NCBI GenBank assembly: GCA_021234155.1
Contig: JAJEKV010000047.1
Span: forward strand, 8,906,033 to 8,970,032
DNA length: 64,000 nt
Direction of reading: 5' to 3'
From: Isoetes taiwanensis
Lineage: Eukaryota > Streptophyta > Lycopodiopsida > Isoetales > Isoetaceae
Under the pieces are notes generated by a model. The model was given only the letters and a program-made list of their open reading frames with translations. It was not told the origin of the DNA and did not search any database. The first letter of the stretch is position 1. Each line of letters begins with the position of its first letter. Below are positions 22,347 to 35,007 of this stretch, piece by piece. Both the position numbers and the translations under genes were made by a program.

Positions 22347-25300
22347 GTTCTAAGTGCCGGATTCAAGGAACATCGACCCAAATTGCAGGTAGTACAACAA
22401 CTAAATTATTTTCATCGGCTTTTGCAACTCTTTGGATTGCACTGTCCAAGATATGGCATGGGATTGTCCTCTACTTTCCATCTATTGTTTTTTCTTTCTT
22501 TTTTGTTGAAGATGGTCTGTAAATTGCAGGTAGAAATCGGAGGAGCAGATCCAGGGGGAAATCATCACATCCATCAGGCATTCTTATTTCCAGAGGGATC
22601 GCTGCGCAGGTCTGCCTAAACCATTACCATCCTTCTATTCTATATCATGCTTATCTGATGGAGAAGAACACAAGGAGTGCTGGAGCCGCTCACCAGTGTG
22701 CCATTTCATTCTCTGCTAATCTCACTCTCATTCTATGTAAGGGAAGGCCATAGCAAGCAGTTGATACGGTGCCATTCGTAGAGTTCTAGACCATTGTTAT
22801 TCATAATCGCTTCAGGGTTGGTGCATATAACATTCTGTCTAGATCTGTACCTTCAAAGTGTGGCTGCATCTGCCATATTGTGATGTTAGGGCATGGAGGA
22901 ACCAGGAGTTGCAGTATCAAGCTAGATAGCAGCTTCAGGCAAAGCAAAACGCATGCAAGTTTGAGTCCATATAACCATTTATATGAATAAACAATATGGA
23001 TTTTGTGGCCTTATTCCTTTGAAAAGTCACGATAATGTTTATGATTGCATCTTGCAATCCTTCATTACAATAGTTGATGTCCATTGCTATGCATATGTAG
23101 GCCCTCCTAATAGGAAAGTAGAGCTAGCAAGCAAGCGGCAAGAGATTTCACTAAATCAAAGGAGCTTGGAGATGGAAAAATCGCTGCACTTTCCTTATGT
23201 AATTTTTCTTCTTTATTTGTTGTATTTTTGGAGAAGGAAATAAACCTAATGTTTTCCTCTGATGCAGAAGCAAACGGATCCTTCTGAGGGTTTTTTTTTT
23301 CGCAAATCATTGGGAGCTTGGATTTGGAAATGGGAATGCTTCTTGCTTCTTGCTTCCTTTTGATGTAGGGCTGTATGTTTCTGACGTCTTTGGATTTTTT
23401 TTATCTCTCTTTTAAGAGTTTTGCCTGTGTTACTTTGCTCGTAATCATTTGAAGCTTCTTACCATGATATGATTACCATTTTCCATCGTTTACTTTTAGG
23501 AGCAATGGCTAATTTCTTGGACTTTTTTGGCCTACAGAAGCACTTGGCTCCAAACAGAAGCATCCTAGAAAGCATGTACATGCTTCATTTCTTCTATTGA
23601 GCACTGTTCATTTGAGCTTGATGATTGCGTGTAAAATTTTGAAAGGACTTAAAAGAAGTGCCATACTTTGCTCTAAAGCATTCAACTTTTTAATAAAGGT
23701 CCGCAAATTTGATTCCCGAATTACGTGATTCTCGCTTTGCAAAAAAAAATCCAATAGTTTAATTGTGAGCAGAACTGGCTCGTGCAATTCCAAAGATGTT
23801 GGGACACAAGGTTGGAGCAAGTAGTTGGACATTATTGAGAATATAGCGCTTGCTTGGGAGCCTAAATCCGACTTCCGGTAGATAATCACATCTATGGCAG
23901 TGGTATCATTTGGCATTACTATCCGCACTACTACAGTTCTTCCGAGTTGGATAGGTAGTGCTACATTTGAAGTATGATTTGGGGTGCATCATTGGAGAAG
24001 AATCGGCCGCTATACCCAAGGATCACATCATTTTTCTATGAAGTTCTTGGATGTATACAATCGATTGTGCAAATAATGGAAATTGTCCATACTATGGTTT
24101 GATTTCGTACATACAATAGGTATGATATATAATTTTGTTTCCCGGTGCTTTTGGAGGATTTTCGATCGTTAATTTGCATTTATTTACTTGGTTGCGGTAG
24201 GAATAAGACCGGAATGCCGGACTCAAAAAATTCATGTTGCCGGGGAGGATATCTTTACTTCACGCTTCTTCTTTGAGATTGTGGCAAATGCTAACGTATA
24301 GAATGAAGATCAATATCTTGAGCAATTGTTCATCAATTGAGTCTATCAATTGTTGTTTTTAAAGCGGATCAATTTGGAATTGTTCATAAGAAAACCAGCA
24401 TCGTGGTTGCTTCTAAAGATATCGGCATTCAAATGACATTTCGTCAAGGTAGTGCTGGCCTTTTCTTGCACTTCATTTAGCCATGTCAAATTTATATGGT
24501 TAGTAAACCGATCTAGCCCATATGTTGAAAGAGTATTTAGGTTGTTTAAGGAGCCGTTATTCTCTGAGATCGATTGGTATCATGAATGTTCATGTCCGTT
24601 AAGCCACATTTGTACCTTTGCGAAAAGCCACATGTAAGAGTACATCTCAAACCAAAGATGCACACACGGGGCAAGATTAAATATCTATATGCTTGGGAAA
24701 AATGACATATCTAGGATGCATCATGTTGTAGGTGTGACAATGTTACATTGCACATATGAATATTATGATTTACTGGATTCCATATACTTACAGAAATGGA
24801 TCTTGCAGTATTTGAGACACGGTGCTTGCAAAAAGCAGATTGAAGAAGTTAGCAAAATTCTTGGGCAACAAACGTTTTATAAGTTCTAAGCAATTTAGTT
24901 GCAAGGACACTTAATATAACAAAAATTAGATTGTTTATGGCATGTGCCAGCTTCGTATACTTGCAAGGGTTAGAATATATGGTGGATTGTCTATGACAGA
25001 TTGTTTGCTACATGGACCCTTTACTACAATGACTTCATTCCTGTATTCAAATACCCCCATATAGAAACTAATGTCTTACTTGGGTCTTACTTTTGGTCTT
25101 ACCGTGGACGTGGACGTAAAAATTCATCTTATCTTACTTTTGTTTGTATATTTAAATATGCAATACCACATCTCCTTTGCATTTATACGACTATAAGCGT
25201 TGAATTCGTAAACCTATATGGGCAAGGATACAGAATGCTATGATAAGTACAGAATAATGATGTGGATTATTTTGTGATGTGTTCACTATTTTGTGATGTG

Positions 25301-26717
25301 TGAATGCCCATGTGCCATTATGCTGATGATTGCACATGGTTTGTGGCCAGAAGGGTATCACAATCGTTATTGGTTGGAATTGGTATGAGAAAGAAAAAAG
25401 AAATCGCAATGCAATTCTTCATTCTAGAGAAACAATAACTATTGCGTATTTTGCATTTGTCTTAGAGTTTGGACGTGTTTTTATACATTTTGTACATTCA
25501 TTTTAGGGTAGCAAATTCAACAATTAGAGAGGCAGGAAAAGTATTATGGAGTTGAATGCCCAAGTTTGGCTATAATTATTGACTTAGCTATATATTTGAA
25601 GTTGAATGCACGTGTATTTAAGATGAGGTGTGCCTTCTATAAAGTCCTTTGGTTAAGCCCCACTATTGGGCATTAAAGGTATGTTCAATGTCATATCGTC
25701 TATTTACTTTAACTTATTTAATTATTCCATCAATGCAACATCACACAAGGAATCTAAGGAATCAAATGTTCTTAGTCCAATAAAGTTGTGGAGCCCAAAA
25801 CACCAAGGATCTAGAACGAAATAAAGAACACCTCTAAAGCGTAACGTTTTGAACTTATGTTTTGGTTTTATCTTCTTAAATTTTCTACTTTAGAGAGAGG
25901 TTTGCTTTTGTCATGCGTGCTCCCGGGTCGTGGTATCATTAGGAACAAAATTAGCGCTCTCATGCGCATGGGGCTGCAAGCATGGAATTTGAGGGGTTGT
26001 CAAGCTGAAGGACTTCATCCAACTAATTGATGACTTCCTATTTGCCGAAGTCTACCCGAGGGGACGTCGTCTTCGTGGATGTGCTGTGAGAGAGGTAAGT
26101 GGAAGATGAGTTACATCTGCCTATTGGTCGATGTAGTGTTTTGACTAACCTCAAAATGTTTGCCTCCTTTATTAGATGGAAAACAACATTGTACACTAGC
26201 GAATTGGCATTTTAGTGGCAAGAGAACTCACGTGTATTGGAATATGTAACAGAGCATATTTTAAGGTCTACAAATCATTTCGTTGAGGCGATATCTGATT
26301 TCATTATACGAGCTTATCTTCGAGATGAGTTGTCTCACATGGTTGATAGTCGTGAGACATCATGGGCAGTTCGAATCAATGACACACACATGCATTCCAC
26401 TTTTATCCAGGCTAAGATATTATCTGTAGGAGAAGTGAAGCTGTCACGGGGTTTTGACCCTGTCTTCCTAAAATTTTGTCTTATTTAATTGCCCCCCACA
26501 TTTTTTATAAGGCACTGTTTATTCTACTAAAACCATCCTTTAAATGCGGAGCTAATAGTCATTACACAATTTCAATGACAGAAATAATTACAAAAGCAAA
26601 TAATGTCCATTCTTGCCAGTATCAACATGTCGAAGTTGCACGTATGAACGCTTAAGGCCAAGTAAAAAGTAAAGTAGAAACCACATTACCCCGGCAACGA
26701 CGGGCACCCGTTTACTA
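22347..26717. other. Long stretch without a supported gene
   Basis: Contains short open frames (for example 22317-22619, 22983-23243 and 26237-26488 on the plus strand) and scattered splice-like signals, but no readable protein domain. It is too AT-rich and interrupted to call a gene. A non-coding transcript or strongly decayed element is possible. Confidence 0.4.
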
Positions 26718-26785
26718 GTAGTAGCATCAGAACAAAGTTCATAAAAGTATTGTAGTAGCATCAGAACAAAGTTCATAAAAGTATT
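26718..26785. repeat. Tandem duplication of 34 bp
   Basis: Two identical head-to-tail copies of a 34-bp unit (GTAGTAGCATCAGAACAAAG...) lie about 170 bases upstream of the RPC4 start codon. This is recent replication slippage in the promoter-proximal region. Confidence 0.9.
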
Positions 26786-26950
26786 GTAGTCGCCTAGAGG
26801 GGAACCACAATAAGGTCTGGGGATCACTGCCGGATTAGTGATCCTTGCATCCCATAGCATGAATAACCAGACCTGTTATGCCACATTCCGCAAAAGCAAA
26901 GCTGTACAATAAAACGTTTGCAAAATTGTGCAAACGCGTTTGCTCCCACT

Positions 26951-29900
26951 ATGGCTGACGCAGGGGACAAGAAGGTATTCAATGATAATTAGAGTATAAA
27001 TCTTAGTTTTTATCTGATTAAGATTTACCTTGATTCAGGCAAAATTTCAACCAAAGGTTCCCCTCCGCAGATTGAGGAAAGTCGAAGACGTTAAAAGGTA
27101 CTGGGTGTTACGGCTTTCTACATAGAATTTTATCTAAATTTGGGGGATAATGTGCTAGTGAGTCTGGAACGGGAACTTCAGATGGAGCTATCCAAAGCGA
27201 ACTTCAAAAGCTTGTGCAGGTTTGCAGCTACACTCTGTTTTGTCGTAAATTAAAACCAATTTTAAAAGGAGCTATTTTTTCAGCAAGCTCAAGAAGCAGC
27301 AAATAAACGAGGAAGCAGACCGTTTGAGAACAAAGGTAAAGAAATTTGTTTTTAGTCACGAGATCCAAGTTATAATCCTTAGCAATCATCCACATTGGTC
27401 CCCAGGGCCAAACAGCATTATCAAAGTTTTGAATGCTATTAGAACAATGTGTAAATTGGGGCGAAGAGAGATTCCGCTAGAGTATTCACATGCCCAATTG
27501 CCTTCTTTTAACAAAGAGGAAAAATTGTGTCATCCTCCTAGCTTTGTATGTGTAGGAATAAAAACACACACAAGAATATGACAGTCCCATGACCCCTGTG
27601 TCCTTATCGTGGAGCTAATACAGCATATTGACACTTCATCGAGAAATTAAGGAATCTAAGAATCTATGAGGTGGATTGGCCGAAGCTAAATATTGGGGGA
27701 TTGACATATTTGATCATGTCAACATATTTGAGTCTGAAGTGGTGTCTGAGAAAGCATTACAAAGGGTATGGCCATCAGAAAACTTGGGCAAATTTCACAG
27801 GAAAGGAGTTAACCGGATGCTTAATATACGTCCAGCAAAATTATTTGATTGCTGAAATTGGAAGGACAAAAGCTTATTGCTCAAATATGTTGAGCGAAAG
27901 AAAGAAAGAAAGAGAGATTTATTAACCTCTACGGAAGGCCCAAAGGGTCTATGAGACCATGGCATACAATATTCAAGACCTCCAGAAGGAAAACCTTCAT
28001 GTTACCTGAAGTATACAAACAAAATTATTAATCTAATAGAACTTATAGTAAAAATTTGCTCAAGTAGGGTTTGATGGGAGTAGCTCATTTGTTCCTGTGA
28101 CTGCTGCAAAGCAATTTATAATACCCCTTTTTGACTTGCTTTGATGCTTGTTGCTCGACCTCTTCTGGTAAGACCTTTTATGTTTTGCAACTGCGGATCG
28201 TTTTATCTTCTTAGGCAGTGCCAAAGTCACAATTTTAGGGTGCTTCAAGCCCATTGGATTCTTTTGTTTGAGTATGTTTCTCCTTTCTAGGGATAGTTCG
28301 TATACAAAGTGAGAGACACATTTCTGATCAAATAAATTGCTCTTCTGATTCAACCATGTTTAGATCACACATTGGGCATTTCTGATCTTCACGACTAATA
28401 TATTTCGCCCTACTAACCTAAATCTCCAGCTGGCGAGATGACACTCTAAACTACCCCATAGTGTATCTCACTTTATTCGGATACTGGAGTTCTAAAAAGG
28501 AATATTGGAAATTATTGAATGGATAAATGATCTAGAGGTGGAAGGCCTTATGTAGAGAGAACTTGGTTGTATTTGGTATCTGTGGACCTGGGTCTAAAGG
28601 GCATGACTATTAGTAATAATAGTTCTTATTTGGTGCTGCCAAATCAGGTGAGAAGAAAGAGGTTAGCATTGTTTGTCTTAACTCCCTGGCATGGCCGACT
28701 CTTTTTTCTTGATAGTTTGGTCTTAAAGAGCAGGTATTTGCATAATAGTTTCAACTAGGGAATGTAGGTAGAAACTGTTGATTTAAAAGCAGCATAATGG
28801 TTTTAGTATTTATTCCTTACACTTGGTGGTTTTCTGCTTACAGCTGGTCCAACTAGGGTTGCTTTTGGATTCTCATCCTCAACTGCTGGAAAGGCACCTG
28901 TTGGAATACCAGGTTATCGTACAAAAAAAAGCGGAGGTGGTGGTGGTGTTGGAAGAGCTACCACTGCCAAAAAGAAAGACGAAACAACAGCCCACGAAGT
29001 TGATAAGGAGAATCAATCTATAGGCAAGTGATCTATGTTGTTTCTTCATAATTATATAAATGTTGTCACATGTTTTAAGAATAAACATTTACAGGTGTTT
29101 TTCAGGATGACAGGAAGAAAACAAAGCAAGAGACTTTTGATGCAATGGTAATTTTCCTGCTAGGTTGTATTCCTTATGCATGTTTGGTGTTCTCAAGCTA
29201 TTTTAATTCTGCAGGATGAGTCATCCTACTATCCAATATCACTTCCATTGCGGAAACCAGTGCAAATAGCAGGCATGTTGTCCCTCTTAGTTATGAGTTA
29301 TAATTCTTCTGCATGCAAGATTGAATTACCAAATAATTCCTTGTTATTATTATGCCATAGGTTTTGACCATCCAGATTGGAAGCATAAAGCTCCCTCTTA
29401 GGAACATTATCTGGATTGCACTGCTTGGATGTTTCATTTATCCTTATCCATGCTAGTCTGGCAAGTGGCATTTGCATTTTAACATGCTAGGATTGTTTCC
29501 TTACTCAAGCGCTCTTGAATCCCAGTCAGTTTGGCAGACGCTTCCACCTATTCACGTAGGTTCTTCCACGCTGTCCTCTTCCATAGAGTGAGTTGATGCC
29601 ATAGCATTGGATCCTCTTTCTAGGAGTCAGTGGGACGTTTCTCATTTGCAAGAAAAAAAGAGAAAGTAGAAACAACTGTGTATTTCACAGGCCGATTCAG
29701 AGCCTTTTGTTTGGTAGTCGTGATAAAGAGGTCACAATTGGTTCATGATTTTTGGCTAATTAGTCTGCTTATGCTAGAAAGGAACAGATGAGAAATGAGG
29801 TTGGATGAGGGTGGCATAGATGTTTTCTTTCATGATGCTTTGGCAGATTTAGGGAGCTTCATAGATGGAAGCAAAATCGAGCTACAATACAATTAGCATT

Positions 29901-31347
29901 GGAGAGGCTGATTGACAATTATATATTCTGTCATCAACCATGCTAATCCTATGAGCACATGCAGGACCTACCAAAGACCAGAAAAGCGTATTGTATGAGC
30001 ATAGTTCAGAAGGAGACGAGATTTTTGCATGTGCCACTAGATGTTGTGTTGCTATTTTAGTCTGACATGCTCACCAGTTTTAGTGAGTGTATTTTTTAGT
30101 TCAGTGGGTACAATTCTGCTCATAATACAATATATCCCTTCATGCTTTTACGAACTCTGGTTTAGATATGATATAAGTCATAAATCGAAAATCGTTCATT
30201 ATTCTTGAGAAACTGGTATATAGAATAGCTGGGCTGCCTTTTGCTCTATCTGTTGTTGTCCATATGTCAATGATAACATTTTGAAATTTCTTTGCCTGCA
30301 GAAGAATACTTTGAAGGTTCAGAAGATGAAGATATGCTCTTTGATGAAGATGCCATTCCTCCTGCCAGGGAACTTGGGCTCTTGGTAATCACCATTGCAT
30401 GGCAATGATTTAGATTATTATATGGTGTATAGTTACATGATTTCCTGTACCATTCATCCCACCCGCAGTACACCTTATTTTACTGCTATCTCATGAAACT
30501 TTCTGATTAGTTGGCGAGATGCAAACACTAGGGCATTTCTTTGGCTCTGATCTTAGTAGCAAAAAGTTAGTTATTCAATTCGCGAGGATTTTTAACTCAT
30601 AGGAACTAATAAGACACTTTAATTTGAACTAAAGTCAAAAAGACGCTTTCTGCAATTTCTCAAAAATGAACATCAAGTGTTTCTGTCTACCAATTGAAGT
30701 GTTGAACCACCCTATGAAATACTCATCTGTTAACGAGGAAGTTATTATTTGCATAAGAGACTCTAATTGTGTCATTCTACCAATGGGTTAAGCTTCGAGT
30801 AATTTATGGATAAGCTCTCCTCCAGCCTTTCAAGCATTGTTTTAGGTAATATACCACTTGTCTTTTTAAATTGACACCTTGTACTTGTTTATCCAGACTC
30901 CCAGTACCGAAGAGAAGCTGCTTTTCTTTCAGATTCCTTCTCTACTACCTCTGAAGAATTCCACAGACTCCAGTTCTAGTGCTGCAAACAAAAATGAGGA
31001 TAATGTCAACAATGAAGCTGCAGGTCCTCCAGTAGATCCCACCACAAGCTTAGATAAACTTAAAGGTGGTTCAATGGGCAAGCTCCGGGTGTATGAAAGT
31101 GGAGCTGTCAAGTTACATCTTGGTGATGTTGTTTTGAATGTAAGCATGTCCTCCCACTTTTAGAGGTCGTAAAATTTGAAACTGAATGAGACTTATTCGA
31201 CAGGTTTCTCCTGGTGTGCATGCTTTCTTTGCTCAGGAGCTAGCAGCTATTAATTCAAGTACAAATACCTGTTGCTTTCTTGGAGATGTTGGGCAAAGAG
31301 TGGTACTCACGCCAGACATGGAAAGTTTTCTAAAGCAGGGCAGTTAG
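26951..31347 (+). CDS. RPC4: DNA-directed RNA polymerase III subunit RPC4
   Basis: Ten exons give a continuous 318-residue frame: 26951-26974, 27039-27097, 27159-27219, 27284-27335, 28844-29023, 29095-29147, 29215-29272, 30302-30384, 30897-31139 and 31204-31347. RPC4 (yeast Rpc53, human POLR3D) pairs with RPC5 as a TFIIF-like module of nuclear RNA polymerase III. It helps termination and reinitiation on tRNA and 5S genes. Family marks seen are the basic start AKFQPKVPLRR (residues 9-19), a Gly/Lys-rich middle (about 90-125) and YYPISLPLRKP (about 148-158). An acidic stretch (about 165-180) comes next, then the C-terminal core GKLRVYESGAVKLHLGDV and the end TCCFLGDVGQRVVLTPD. The length fits plant homologues. 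All phases agree, but introns 5 (29024-29094) and 7 (29273-30301) must use GC donors (AG|GCAAGT and AG|GCATGT); no GT alternative keeps frame. Intron 4 is about 1.5 kb. Confidence 0.93.
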
Positions 31348-34300
31348 GTTTGCTTGTGGAAATCTGAAAGCAGTTCTTTGGAGTCACAAATGGTGTCATA
31401 TATCAATGTGACAGTCGTATTTTATGATGGTAGTAGAAAATTACCCCAAGCTGCAAAGTTGAAGATGACTTGCACAAGATATTAGCTTAGGCACCAAACA
31501 GTGTTGTAGATGCTTCATTTAATTCAACTGATGCTCCATTATTGTTGGCATTTACAAAGCTATTTACATGTACTTATCTTTTTAACATAAGGTAAATTAA
31601 TGTTGACTTTTGACTTGACTATTGGGCATGTCGTACTAAACAGACCGTGTGCCCATCAAAACTCAAATTAGACGTCAATGTGTGTCCATTTGCAGAGAAA
31701 ATTATCGTTTTTGGGCAAAAGTGGACCAGATCACGGATTTCAATAAGTACATTATCATTGCCACTTTTTGTGTTTTAATTGCTTCTGCTTTTAGTTGGCT
31801 CTACAGCGGCTCTTTTACAGACTAGCTTTATGTTGATTGTTTCCATCTCAATTCTTGTTTATCAAGTGCATGGAGAAAGCACTTTAATATGAGGATTCAG
31901 CCACAACAGTGGATTTTTACTGAATCTTCCTTAAGCCACTATCTGCTGCAGGAAATCTGAATGCCTCGAATTGCATTTCTGAAGAGAAGGGCTGCTTCAC
32001 GAGAGGTTCTTGAAGAATTTTGCAGAGAGGAGAATGTTTTTCTTCAGAATTGATCTGACTGGGTCGTTTTTGGCCTTAGATTGAACTTCTAACAACTGAT
32101 TATTAAATGTGCTGTGTTTTCTGTGGTTTGCAGTCTTTCCTTTGGCATTCCAAGTAGATCTGTGAGGGTCCATTGTGATTCAGCAAGATCTTGAGGAGAG
32201 TTGATCAAGTTCAGGTGACGTAAGTCTGCCTTCTACAGTGAACTCTCACTTCGAGTGGGTTGTATATTAGGAGACCTTCAGCTTCTGTGGGGCCTGATCA
32301 AAATTTTGCATATGACATTAAACTTACCTGCAGCTTTGCAGCTACAATTGTGGCTTTGTTGTGGTCTTTCTCAGGTTGAAGAATCTGGGTTGTGTTCTTG
32401 CGCACCTGGAGGCCTGAAAATGAAGTTTAATTGCAAGTTAAAAGCGAACTGATGATAGCAAAAGACACATTAATAAATGATGCATCTTGTTTCAGGCTTC
32501 CAAGAAGAAACTTGCAGCAAGCAGGTGGACTTGCAGATTATACGAAGGCTGCAGGGAAAGGGGCTAGAAATGCAGCTGCTATGCTAGTCATCAGACCATG
32601 AAAGGGTGTTTGTTATATGGAGATGCCTACTACGTCAGATACGTGTTGATGTGGACATGTAAAACAAACGGTGAATAGTTGGTGATATGTTGAGGGCACG
32701 CAATATATTACTATCACTATCATCACTATTCATATAAAAATATGTCAAGCAAGAAAAAGATGACGTGTACAGGGGAAAAAATTCCACATCAGCAAGTCAG
32801 ATTGGGATGGAGGGCCAGGATTTCTTTAGAGAAATAAGGCAATTTAGTCCCTCTACTTGGCGCTTGATGCAGGCTATAGCCGCTCTATGATTTCCACAGG
32901 GATTTGCTACGGTTGCTTTGAAGTGGGCTTCCCTTAGATACGCAATCCCATCGTTGCCCAAGAATTTTTCTTTGGCTTTGGCTAATATTTTGTTGGCAGC
33001 CGCCATCATTTCAAGGAATCGAAAGTGGAGGAGGCAATTCTCGGCTATGGCAGTGCACAAGATGGCCCTCATGTTATTCCGGCTTGGAGCTGCCGAAATC
33101 AACAAATCCAGTTCTTCATTTCTAAGCCATTTTCTACATTGTTGGATTCTGATTTCGGCTTATAGCCGACCTTTGTTCCCCTTTTTGAAGCTTAAATGGG
33201 TCTTCGCAGCCGGTTGCAGAGATTCTCCCCTGTGGGTCTACCAGTTTTCCTTGCTTTTCCATATTGATCTGGGTTAAATGGTTGGAACGGGGTTCATGCG
33301 GGCAAGTGGAGTAGTTTTCTTTGCAGGTAAGTAGCATTTAAGATTTCGGGTCGCTTTATCTCCAGAATTGCGCCAGGATTGCGCCAAAATCCCCAAGATT
33401 TTGGTGTTTCTAGATTTGGTGCTGGCATCAAATGATTTTTACCAATCAGGTGAGGATTTCAGTTCCCGTTGATAATCTGGACTCTGTTGCAACGAATCAT
33501 TTACATGGTTTTCATGGCGCCCCTAACCTATGCTCTGCCTTTGTCCAAGCTTTATCTTTATGGGTCTTCGGCCCCAAGTTTGGATCTTTTTCGTCTGCCG
33601 AAAATATCTTTGTGGATCTTCGGCCCCAAGTTTCCACCGTTTCAGACTGGTCCAAGAACACTGTGTGGAATGTGAGCAAAATAATTTGCATGCAGGTCTA
33701 TTTTTCTTTTTGTTTTAGGTTCTTTCTTTATCTATTCAAAAACAGACTTTGAAATCTTTTACCAATCAGTAACTTGAAACTCTATCTTATGTTCCTGCCC
33801 TTTCTTCTAATTCGATTATTGGTTGATTTCTGAAGCATATGGCATATTTTTGTTGTGCCACCCTTGACTATTTGTTAAACTCTGAAAAGAATCTTTACAT
33901 CCATAATTTGCAAATGGCAGCTTTGGTAAAGCTTCTTTTCTTATCTATCAGTTCTTTATGTTAAACAATTGCATACAGCTTTTGGGATCCCCGATCATTT
34001 GTCCAGGTTATGATTATGGTTGATAAGGTCACGGCATGACTAATTTCAATAACTCCTGTGTTTTTCAGGTATTGACATCTCATTTGCTGCATTGAGATCT
34101 TTGATATGGCCTCTGACAGTTATTTGCATCCATTTCCTACCTTCAATTTTTTACAGCGAGATTTAAGATGGGATCTTTTTCATATTGTCATGTTTAAACT
34201 TGCCAAAGGCCTTAGATATGGGAAAACAAATTCCCATTTATCTTTATTAGAGTTTTAATTCTGGAGCGTCCAACCTCTCATTTTCTTTGTTATTTACATG

Positions 34301-35007
34301 CATAATGGAGAATGCTTTGGAGAATGATTCAGTAGTTATCAAGTTATTGGTATAACCAGAATGCAGCAAACACTTGGACATGTCCAGAAGGGAGCAGATA
34401 TTTGTGAAACCCAGGGTCTGCATACACACCTGCAGATTTATTGTTGATGTTTGGAAAATTGGATTGAGGCTATGTGACAATAATATTGCTGGGAAGATAG
34501 AGATTGCTGCAAAAATCAAAAGGTTAGTGGTTGAGGAGAAAAGCAAGAGGAGAAGAAGACGAATTCAAGAGCTCAAGGTTACTGCAAGAGACATAATTCA
34601 TATATATCAGTTATCACTAACTCCCAACGCCATATAAAAATAACTATGCACAAAGACAATTGCACAATATACACAATACCAATTTATTCCACGCCATTAT
34701 CAACTCAAGCGACATTATTTGTATCCACAGTATATTAAAACCCGATCCACCAAAACCATCTAGCATCTAAGCAATGCGGCGGCAACGCCGCCGCATGCCT
34801 GTCTTGTAATATATATATTCATTTCTTGCCCATTACTAAGTATGATGCAACTTTATCTCATTAGGCCTGCAACAATATAATTAAAGTTCAGTTCCCACTA
34901 AAATGCTCTAATGGGTCATCATCTTCCAGGTTTAATCATCTTGCTATATACAAAGTACTTTATGAAATGAGTTTTTGTCCTTTGACAAGTAGATCCTTTC
35001 GCTGCAG
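31348..35007. other. Downstream of RPC4, no supported gene
   Basis: The first part is probably the RPC4 3' untranslated region. Later there are open frames at 32797-33105 (minus), 32918-33277 (plus) and 34374-34637 (plus) without recognisable domains. A roughly 48-bp imperfect duplication containing TCTTCGGCCCCAAGTTT lies near 33545-33635. If the glutamate dehydrogenase exons to the right belong to a complete gene, its 5' exons should be here. I could not find them. Confidence 0.4.

Noticed and set aside
22983-23243. Plus-strand open frame with a charged segment
   Set aside because: Short, no domain, and surrounded by stops. A gene could not be built around it.
28060-28353. Minus-strand open frame rich in Lys and Ser inside RPC4 intron 4
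   Set aside because: No recognisable domain and it overlaps a clear intron of a conserved gene on the other strand.
32797-33277. Overlapping open frames on both strands downstream of RPC4
   Set aside because: Neither has a recognisable family, splice context or homologous motif; length alone is not convincing.
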